Assembly: GCA_020809705.1 (NCBI GenBank)
Contig: CP085828.1
Location: 1-64,000, forward strand
DNA: 64,000 nt
Direction: 5' to 3'
DNA from: Calonectria ilicicola
Lineage: Eukaryota; Ascomycota; Sordariomycetes; Hypocreales; Nectriaceae
Under the pieces are notes generated by a model, which searched no databases, was not told the DNA's origin, and worked only from the letters and a program-made list of their open reading frames with translations. Shown in pieces: positions 55,401 to 64,000 of this stretch. The position numbers and the translations under genes were made by a program. Positions within the stretch are counted from its first letter, which is position 1; each line of letters begins with the position of its first letter.

Positions 55401-57383
55401 ATTCTGATGTCATCTTCCATATTTTGAGTCATTTGATGGAGGACAATGCCTTGATTTGTTTGATTTGAAACATCGAGGCAATGCCCGATGTGGTACTCAC
55501 ACCTGCTGGTGAAGAAAACTTTGAATAAGCCTTCCGGGCCTGTGGTCAGAAGCCTCAAAATGGATTCTTTGCCCTCTCCATCCTCGCACTCATTGAATGC
55601 GTCAATAACAATGAGAAGAAGCGGCGGACGTTCGTTGGGCTTGAGAAGCTCAAGTGGAACCAAAATTAGTTTCTCAAATTGAGCTTCAGGGGACCCATCA
55701 ACTATCCTCGGATCATCCTTGATGGCCTCGCAAATGTGGCGATCAAGTTCAGGCAAACTGCACGCAAGCTGGTGGGCTATGGTAGTGAAAAATCGCTTTC
55801 CGTTTCCACAGTCTCCCTCACCTTTCTTGAAGAAGAAGCTTGCGCAGAGCGTAGAGGCGTCAAGTTCACTGAGGATGGTTCTGGATATGGTAGACTTTCC
55901 AGTGCCGGCCATACCCTGCAACCAGAATGTCTTTGGACTAGCTGAGGCGTTTGCCCAGTCACGTATGTTCTTGATGAGTGAGAGTTGGGTCCCGGGGTGA
56001 CAAATCCCACTGCTGTGGCCATCAACATGTGGCCAAGTAGCTCCCAAAGCTAACGGTAGCTTAGCAAGCAAATCGTCTTGATACACAGTGCGTATCATTT
56101 CACTAGAATTCAATGTCAATAAAGATCCTTGAAGACAGCAATTTTAGGAAACATACAAAGATTCATTGAGATTCTGGTGTACGGCATCCATCATATCAAG
56201 CAGATCCTGGACTGCCTTTTCATCTTGGAATTTGCAAGCATTCTCACAGTTATCCCCAGCCTGTTTGAGCCGTGAACCAGCATCTAGCATACTCCCTAAA
56301 GGAAGTTTTAAATCCTCTAGTTTGAACGCAGCTTTGGTTGATTTCGTCCAGTTCCGTTGCACAAGAACTCCATGACACAACAGTTGCAGCGAGCCAACGT
56401 ATGTTTCAACAATGGCTGCTTTTAGATTATTGGTAATCTCGATAGGGAGAGTCTCAACTGTCAAATAATTGGTCATATAGAGCCGCTGATACATGGCACA
56501 TTCAAGAAATAAAGAAGTGACCGCTGCAATGCCTACGAGAAGAAGGCGTTTCGGCTCATTTTCAGTGCCAGTCATCTGCTGGACATTTAGCGACTGCATG
56601 CATCAAGATATATGCTAAATAGTAACAAGGGCTGGTTTTACTAACCAAAATGGCAAATTGAATTGTAGTCCATTGAAATCCAGTCTGTATAGGTTCAAAA
56701 TCCTTGATACTATCACATATAGTAGCGTATTCATTCAACATCAAAGTGAGGTTGTAAATGATTTGAGAAATGGTGCTGGGGTCCTTTTCACTGGTTAATT
56801 CCTTCTCCATCACATGTTTAATTTTCATAACCAAATCCTTCTCAGAAATAGAAGTTTGGGCGGCCGGATTCTCCTCATATACCTTCGAGAGGAATTCAGA
56901 AATGGCATCCGCGATTTTTGGGTTATTCTTGACATCTTTCAGTTCTGAAATAGCTGCATCCCAAAGCTCCTCGGGGCTTCGATCATCTTTTTTGAGTTGA
57001 ATGAACGGCGAAGTAGGTTTGACACCAGTGACTTCGCCGTTGCTTGGTACGGGCTCCGGATCTAAATGTATGGGGCCTGGCTCGATATGAGTGTCTGGTT
57101 GACATTTGGTTGAACCTTTTTCCGAGTCTGTTATTAAGGGACTTGGTGTAGTACCCTCAACCTGCTCACGTTGTGCTGGTGCTGTTCCTGGTGCTGTTCC
57201 AGGTGGATTGTTAACGAAAATACCTCACATCACCACTCCCAACTTACCTGCTGGCGAAATGGGCCGAGTGGTGTCAATAACATCTGATGCAGTGCTTTTT
57301 TTGTTTTTATGCTTTAGTCTAAACGGTAGGCAAATAAGACGTGGGATGCATCGCCATGGCTTTTTGGGTGAACCTTTGGACAT
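52455..57383 (-). CDS. NACHT-WD40 NOD-like receptor (HET-D/E-type architecture)
   Basis: Five exons: 57383-57248, 57193-56646, 56593-56157, 56102-54524 and 54464-52455. Four short introns keep phase, and the product is 1569 residues. The N-terminus is basic, followed by an alpha-helical region (about 90-370) like the NACHT-NTPase N-terminal domain of fungal NLRs. The P-loop is GMAGTGKST from about 437, and Walker B is LLIVIDAFNEC near 540. The NACHT-WD linker SFIQDARRFVQTFRFI...PLQIYSSALVFTP is followed from about 970 by many WD40 repeats (VRVWDPDTGECSM; IIVWEVATGEQL; VKVWDVSTGAF; VGIWDLQSGKC; TAVWDVASGSC). Such receptors control heterokaryon incompatibility and possibly anti-parasite defence. 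These WD repeats are dissimilar at DNA level, unlike the near-identical repeats of HET-E. No stops interrupt it. Confidence 0.93.
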
Positions 57384-58825
57384 TTTGCGTTGGATGATGA
57401 GACAAGGAGCTTGGAAGGCTCTGATGGTTTAGAATAAACTCCTTTCGCTGATAATTTCTTCATCATGCCGCTAGACGCAAATATTCCAATCTTTATCCAA
57501 CATTCTTGGCATATGCATACCTAGCAGATGCATAATGACCTGGCGTGGCCCCAAAGCTCGCTCCCGAAGACGGCATTTTTCCAAGGTCTCGAATGAAATG
57601 TGTCATTGCATGCATCGAGTGTTGATGCAGCCATGTTTCAAATGCAGTGCGAGTGGCACCAATTAAATTAGAGACTTTTTGCCAACGATGATTTTTCCTA
57701 TTACCACAAACCCCTCAAAATGACTCATTAGGCCAGCACCATATCTTCAATTGATCAGCTAGTTAATGGCGCTTGGAATCCCATGCACTGCTGGTTAGGG
57801 TTTCTAATGTCGCGCTTGATCCAAGTGAAGGATGTAGAGACCACTCGTTAGACCTCTGGCGAGCTACTCTTATATATTCGCTTCAGTTTCAACATGGAAT
57901 ACAATGGATTTCTCCTGCCTTCGCTACAGGTAGATGCATGGGACCCGGTATCTTTACACAATACAAACTAACTTACGGGTTAAAAATTATGCCATGAATA
58001 CTTTTTTAGGATATTCCTTTTTTTTCTGTTTTATGTATGATTTGTTGTTCCGGGACATTTGCTTCTTTTTATGGATCCCTGCTTAGTTGGCGGTTGATGG
58101 TTGGCTAGTGTAGCTTGATCCATAATAACCAGATCCGGCAGCGGCTTGTAACAACCCGACTGATTGATCTGGGGAGTTTCCCGTACATTTTGTCCTTAAA
58201 GTGATCATAAGCCTGGTATAGCCTGTTAAGTGTTTAATACTGCTATTTCGCGTAATGCGAAGTCGTCTCGAGCTGCCTGTTCTCACTTCAACTTGGTGCC
58301 CTAGAGCAAAGGTGAGCTGATACCTTTTATCTGTGAATGTAATAGACACAAAATTATCAAAAGCAAAAAAAGAATTATTTTTAGAACAATTGCAAGGAAA
58401 GCAGCGATTGTTAACTAATCCCTTGCATTGCTCGAGTCTGCCCTGGCTAAATCTTCAAGTCTCTTAATTGGCTGGTTCAAGCCCCACAAGCCACCCAGTA
58501 CATGCAAGTTACCGAGATCTTCCGCATCACAGGGAATTTCTTGGCATGGGTACCTGCTCGTTGGTGCCTGAGTATACATGGTGCTTGGGTATATAAATTT
58601 TCCCGTTATGGAATGATTAAATAAAATCATTGGATGTTATTCTGTTCACCACTTTTGTGTGCCTGATACCAAGAGTCAATCATGCTGAGGTGATGGATGG
58701 ATCTTGGACTCGACATAAATATCCGGGCTGCGATAGAAATGAGGAGCGACGGATGGGGACAGAGGGAGATTTTTTGTGATTCTTGCGCCCTGCTTTGGCG
58801 GTCCATAAAGCATCACTTATTTCTT
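57384..58825. other. Intergenic, no gene seen
   Basis: This is upstream of the NLR. Short ORFs on both strands show no motifs. Nothing is supportable. Confidence 0.5.
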
Positions 58826-59769
58826 AGAAGCGACCAGTTTTGAAGAAGAAACTGGTGACAAATACCGCCTTGGAATCTTCGAGTCACAGCTTCCTGGAAA
58901 CCTCTTGTGGATGTTGGATGAGGATGGTGATGAATCGCAAAATCTTGCGGGAGTGCCTACTTGGTCATGGGCATCACGCGGTGGACCCAAAATGTTTTGG
59001 ACAACAGAATCTCAGCTTCTTGGAATACCGAACGCGAGCTACAAGACAATTGAGGTAACAAAATCTAGAATGTTGCGAATTAACGGTTCTCTGGCAGAGT
59101 GTGTGATATCCAGGACCCCAGCCGAGTGCGCTGTCGGAGCTGGGCCGGTTTTTACCTCAACTATTTCACCATTACATGCATTTAGAAGAGCTGCACTGCA
59201 CACCATCCAAAGTTCTATCAATAGCCGTGAGGCCGTAGGTATAGCTATGATGGATGAGCCTCACTTTGGAAACGCCTTTCTTGCATTCTTGGCGACGTCA
59301 GAAAAGCCCAATCCGTATGGCTCAGACACTCCAAATTACGACAGCTCCGATAATGATATGTAAGTTTGACTAGGTAGTAATAATGAAATTGTGTAGTAGC
59401 TAATTAGATTACAAAAGTCTCCCCCATCGTCTCCCACTTCAACCACCGCCTCTGTTTCTGAATGAGGATGAACTTCAACGCAGTATAGAAGATGACTACA
59501 TTCCTCCTCCTCCTCCTCCGATTCCGCGGATGTGCAAACGTTTGGTTAAAAAAGTGAGTTCATATATTTTTGTTGGTGGAATTGTATACTTGTATTATTA
59601 ACAACTGGATGAATAGCGTTCCCTCGGGTCCTGCAAGCGTCACTGGGTGTTGGTTCTTGTTAAATCAGATACATTGGATTGCTTCCGGCGAGTTGGTATG
59701 GGATTCATTTTCTGCGACCAAGATGATGACAGGATCCGGGCAAATAATATGCCATTCTGCATTGTTTAG
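58826..59769 (+). pseudogene. HET-domain protein, C-terminal remnant
   Basis: The frame begins at ITYFLEATSFEEETGDKYRLG, followed by GNLLWML and GVPTWSWAS, the conserved block that follows the HET domain in heterokaryon-incompatibility proteins. Exon 1 ends at GTAAGT (59360). A second coding stretch (about 59411-59551, ending IPRMCKRLVKK) needs a one-base shift, and the last exon (59614-59769) reads HWVLVLVKSD and FRRVGMGFIFCDQDDD before the stop. The HET domain and start are missing, and a stop lies just upstream. This is a 5'-truncated, frameshifted gene. Confidence 0.75.
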
Positions 59770-60614
59770 ATTGCTACTTGAGACTATTGTTGTAAGGCAG
59801 GAATTCAACTTGTTCATGCAGTTAAGGTTCAGTAATAGCTGTAGCATTGCCGTACTGAATAAACGACAAACGTGCTGTGCTCGGTGGACTGACGTTAGCC
59901 AAACCAAAATTAGCCACTAATAAGACTTTGACTTTTGTGAATAGTCTCATCACTTGCTACGCGTAATTGATATCGAGACCCTCTTAGAGAACCTGACCAG
60001 TAGCGAGTCGGCAAAGTGGATTCACAGAGACATGTATGTGACGTTGCCGTTCGACAACAAGACAAACCCATATGAACTAAAACAAAGAAAAATGCAGGAA
60101 ACGAAAATCAACAATGCATCTACACTAGCTCTCAGTTGCGTGCCCGCAAGTGACTCTGAAGTTTTGTGAATTGTCATATTAGAGATATGAACATGTTGAT
60201 CAGTTTCGAAAGGTCCTTTGCCAAACTTGGTAAAGCAACAACGGAAATCTATCGAAGCGAATCATAATTTCTGCACGTCTCCAGACAAGACAATTAAAAA
60301 TATTCGCATGATGTCATACTGGCCGCAAAAGCCAACCGTCATTATCTGGCATCAAAATGTGATGGTGATAAAACATCCGACGGTCTCCTCGTATATATTA
60401 GAGCCGAGTCACATTATGATGAAAAGACGATTTTTTAGCCATGTTTCAAATGTGTTTTGTCGATTTGTGGCAAGCCCGTTCATAGTTCTCGTGCTTCCCT
60501 CTCAGAAAAAACATAATTTTGCCCGAATTTATTTATCTTGAAGATCAACCAAATCCTTACATGTTCAAATTATGTTTCCATTTCTATATTAAAACTATTC
60601 GCCCCACGAGTAAA
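59770..60614. other. Intergenic, no gene seen
   Basis: Lies upstream of the aquaporin gene. Short ORFs lack motifs. Confidence 0.5.
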
Positions 60615-61539
60615 ATGGCCTCTCCCCAAATGGCGGTCGATTATGACCATCAAACTCATGCTAAACGCCACCTAAGCACCATCAATCATCATCTCGTCGC
60701 AGCATCTGGAGAATTCGTCGGGACCTTTTTCTTCCTCTCTTTCGGATATGCCGGAAATGTAATAGCAGTACTTAGAGCACCGCAATATGCCTCAAATAGC
60801 GGGCTGACTACTCGGACTGACTTCTGGATTGCCATTTCCTATGGATGCGGGCTACTGGTTAATACGTGGGCTTTTTATAGGATTAGTGGTGGACTATTTA
60901 ACCCGGCAGTAAGAAACAACGCTTTCTTAGTTGACACATATTCCAGGCTGACGATGATTTTCAAGGTCACCCTTGGTTTGTGCATTGGAGGGCATCTCCC
61001 CTGGTTGCGAGGAGCCTTATTCTTCCCAGCGCAACTACTCGGCTCCCTCTGCGCCGGTGGAATGGTAAATGCCATTTTCCCCGGGACAGTAGCCCGAGCA
61101 AACACGGCACTAGGGCCGAACACTTCCATCACCCAGGGTATATTCTTGGAGGTATTTTTCACAGCCCAGTTGGTGTTTGTTGTATTGATGCTCGCTGCTG
61201 AAAAGTCCCGTGATACCTTGTTCGTCCCTCTCGGCATCGGCTTTTCTCTGTTCGTAGCCCTGATCCCAGGCAAGTTCATTTCATTGCCTCGGTTCAATAT
61301 TGTTAGATTACAAAAGTTCGTACTAAGCTTTAGTAGGAGTCTATATTACTGGCGGATCTGCGAACCCCGTTCGCAGTTTTGGCTGTGCTGTGGCTGGGAC
61401 AGACTTCCCTGAATACCATTGGATTTACTGGTTAGGTCCAATACTCGGGTCTCTCCTTGCTGCTGGGTACTATCGCCTACTCAAGTGCGTGCACTACGAG
61501 CAAGCGAGCCCTAGGCTAGTTCCATCAAACCATGTTTGA
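60615..61539 (+). CDS. Aquaporin / aquaglyceroporin (MIP family)
   Basis: Two exons (60615-61269 and 61334-61539) give 286 residues. NPA box 1 is GGLFNPAV (Asn96-Pro97-Ala98). Box 2 is [11 protein letters not shown] (Asn229-Pro230-Val231, Arg232), so the second box is NPV. Six membrane spans fit the hydrophobic segments, and [14 protein letters not shown] starts TM1. The intron (61270-61333) begins GCAAGT and ends CTTTAG. This GC-AG intron is required for the [12 protein letters not shown] frame. It would conduct water or small solutes across a membrane. I chose the ATG at 60615 as the closest to the conserved region; an in-frame ORF extends upstream. Confidence 0.92.
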
Positions 61540-62370
61540 GCAGTCAAATGGAAAGAAGGAGATGGAGACAATATTTGAAATCCTCGGAAGGACTTGGCCT
61601 ACGGAGCGCCCCCCATTGCCATTCACTATTGCCTATCAATTGTGACCACAATAGGTCCTGTAATCAGTGTTCGAGGGCCCATCTCAAGACTACCTCAAGA
61701 CTCGAAATAAGATTAAGATACAAACCATAATTAGTCGATTGTTTCCTAGTCAAGCAAATGAGGGCTAATAAAGTTGCATTGGCCACGTTAGTGGTCCCTT
61801 CTGGCTGAGCCCAGTCCTCATCTTTTTAGCTAGACCAAGATAAAAATAACAGTTCAAGTCATTTATGAGCATCAAACACCATATTCAGTACATTTAAATT
61901 TCAAACATCGATGCCAATCTCGTCACAGGTAAAAACCTCAAGACATTTTGCGTAGGAATGTGGGGTAGGCACTAACGCCGGAAACCTGGCGGAAAATGGA
62001 AAATATCGTCTGACTTGGTGGGTCGGAAATCTCAACATTGTCCACTGTATTGTTATTAGCCGTTCATGAAGTTTTTCTGCCTTGCTGTGACTGTCCCTAG
62101 ACCTTGCTTTCATTTGTAGGAACCAGATGCGAAACCCGTAGATATCCTAAAGGCCGATTTTCTGGTTCACCGAAAGAGAATGCTGATTTCTTCGAAATGT
62201 TATCGACGGAAAAGTCGGAATTACCGGTGGGGAGTTGGAAAAGAATACACACACGCTTTTCCGACTATGCGATAAGAAATAGCCATTATTTTGTCACGAG
62301 CTTGCGAATCCGACCTTTTTTGATCTAATGAAACTTCAACGAAGATCAATTTACCGCCTTCTGCAGAACT
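61540..62370. other. Intergenic, no gene seen
   Basis: No supportable gene. Small ORFs on both strands have no motifs. Confidence 0.5.
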
Positions 62371-63558
62371 ATGCCACGACCACGAGTATTGCTTCTTGGT
62401 GAAATAAAACAGTGAGTAGAAATCTGCTTCTAAATTACGTGGACGAATCCCTGAAAGGTGTAGTGCCAAGGCTGAATGGCAGGCTTTGGGGACCCTGGCC
62501 GACATTCTAGAGCCTACGGTAAGTGATCGGGAGGAGTTTATCCGACAGTGTCAACTAGGCACCTTTGATGGTACTGTCGCGATATACAGAACATGGTCTA
62601 GCGCCCAAGCCACAGGAAACTTTGATCAAGAGTTGGTGGAGTCTCTACCTTCTACCGTCCAATTTATCTCACATAATGGTCAGAAGTATAACGCGATTAA
62701 TGGTATATAGTCTTACACGTCTGCAGGTGCCGGATATGACCAAATTGATGTGATCGCATGTTCAAAGAGAAATATTTCTGTATCCAACGTACCATCGGCT
62801 GTCGATGATGCAACTGCTGACACTGGAATATTTTTGATGCTCGCTGCCTTGCGTGGATTCAACCATGGTATGATGAGCCTTCGAAGGTTGGAGTGGAGAG
62901 GAAGCCCTCCACCTTCCCTTGGCCATGACCCGCAAGGGAAAACGCTTGGCATAATCGGATGTGGCGGAATTGGTAGAAACATGGCATTGAAAGCAAAAGC
63001 CTTTGGGATGAGGGTGGTTTACCACAACCGATCTAAATTGGCAGATGACGCGGAAGCGGAATATGTAGAATTGGATCGGTTGCTGGAAACAAGCGATGTT
63101 ATTTCTCTAGGACTCCCCCTCAATGTGAGTTGCTGGGAATATGAACATGTTAACATCAAGTCTGACAAGCCAGTCCAAAACCAGACACTTCTTATCCTTT
63201 CGTGAGTTTGATAAAATGAAGGATGGAGTTGTCATCGTCAACACTTCACGAGGCGCTATTATCAACGAAGAGGCATTAGTCACAGCTCTCGGGAGCGGAA
63301 AGGTTTGGTCTTGCGGGCTAGATGTCTTCGAAAACGAACCCTCGGTGCATTCTGGATTGATCTCTCATCCACGAGCCGTTCTGCTCCCACATATGGGAAC
63401 ATTCACTGTAGAAGTAACTCTCTCTAGGGCTGACGTGATGAAGATTCTAATAATTTGCAATTTAGACACACCAAAAGATGGAGAGGCGTTGCGTTGCCAA
63501 TGTGCGATCAGCTTTGGAGAATGGATATCTTCAGGATCAAGTGCCAGAGCAGCTTTAA
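62371..63558 (+). CDS. D-isomer-specific 2-hydroxyacid dehydrogenase
   Basis: Five exons, 62371-62411, 62464-62678, 62727-63124, 63174-63413 and 63466-63558, all in phase, give 328 residues. Features in order: MPRPRVLLLGEI, ISHNGAGYDQIDV, the NAD(P)-binding GIIGCGGIGRNMALKAKAFG, LPLNSKTRHFL, VNTSRGAIINEEAL with the catalytic Arg, LDVFENEP with the Glu, and LLPHMGTFTVE with the His. The C-terminus is VPEQL. It would reduce 2-keto acids to D-2-hydroxy acids, or the reverse, in the cytosol; hydroxyisocaproate- or glyoxylate-type substrates are possible. All catalytic residues are present. Confidence 0.95.
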
Positions 63559-64000
63559 ACGGGGAAAGCGAAAATACACCATTATGATTGATGTTGGAAG
63601 AGGCTGTAGGTGGGAATTGGTCGCTGCAGGTCGTTTTTTTATCCAAATAATGAAAAAAATGAAGTTGTATTTCCTAAAGGTGCCCCAACGTTTGAGTCTG
63701 GGAAGAAAACATCTTCAGTCATAAAGCTTGTTCGAGGCTAGCCTAGAAATTCGAACACATGAAGACGATAAGCAAATTGACAGGATATCCTTTTATATTG
63801 AAATGAATGAGGTGTGGAACAGCCTCTGAATTTCTCATTATGGATTTTACTATGATGCTCGGATGAAATCAAAAGCTAGCCATGTAAACCGTTCAACTTT
63901 ACAGTAAGAATCACCAAGCACCAAGACGAACCTACTTATTTTTGCATTTATATTGGATAGAATTGCAAGACATGGGTTCTCTGATAAATTCCCAATTCAA
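63559..64000. other. Right end of window, no gene seen
   Basis: An ORF at 63455-63724 overlaps the dehydrogenase end in another frame and has no motifs. Nothing else is supportable. Confidence 0.5.

Noticed and set aside
43126..63558. A secondary-metabolite gene cluster around the P450
   Set aside because: No polyketide synthase, peptide synthetase, terpene cyclase or pathway regulator is present in the window.
1..64000. CRISPR arrays, rRNA or complete tRNA genes
   Set aside because: I looked for spaced direct repeats and for tRNA/rRNA signatures; the only tRNA-like strings are inside the TRIM-like element.

Overview
This window is the left end of a filamentous ascomycete (Pezizomycotina) chromosome. 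Evidence: CCCTAA (TTAGGG-type) repeats at base 1, short GT-AG introns with CTAAC/CTGAC-like branch sites, repeat copies full of C-to-T/G-to-A changes and CAA/CAG-to-TAA/TAG stops (RIP-like decay), and typical accessory genes (NACHT-WD40 NLR, HET-protein remnant, PTH11-like membrane protein, P450, B-lectin). I cannot name the species.

Layout. 1-4472: telomere tip carrying an endonuclease-less Penelope-like element (PLE). It has two identical 432-bp terminal direct repeats, each with a hammerhead ribozyme, and sits on a 142-bp telomeric array. That array caps a broken host gene. 4473-9456: two decayed minus-strand genes, the second with a ParB/sulfiredoxin-like GQHR motif. 10124-21186: a nest of repeats: two solo LTRs, a restriction-like-endonuclease LINE 3' end split by a RIP-damaged Ty3 chromovirus (CCAAG duplication), a fossil telomeric tract at the LINE 3' end, and a chromodomain fragment. 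22319-22720: intact B-lectin gene. 26500-41574: a decayed Ty1/copia element (GTGTC duplication) holding a nearly intact Ty3 chromovirus and a Fot1/pogo transposon, itself split by a 393-bp TRIM-like element. 43126-63558: gene-bearing subtelomere with P450, PTH11-like protein, phosphoglycerate-mutase-like protein, 1569-aa NLR, truncated HET gene, aquaporin and D-2-hydroxyacid dehydrogenase.

How it fits together. The chromosome end looks built in layers. The PLE and the LINE both run with 5' ends toward the tip and 3' ends against CCCTAA tracts, as expected if each was copied onto an exposed G-rich 3' overhang. RIP-like decay has disabled most LTR elements. Further in, genes are intact and intron-rich, with self/non-self recognition, transport and redox functions that do not form one obvious pathway.

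Most notable: the ribozyme-bearing telomeric PLE; a Zn2Cys6-like cysteine cluster plus coiled-coil gene encoded antisense downstream of pol in both Ty3 elements; a canonical -1 frameshift site and a self-priming signal in the Ty3 elements; and two GC-AG introns. Gene models were spliced by eye from splice signals and frame continuity. No database search was possible.
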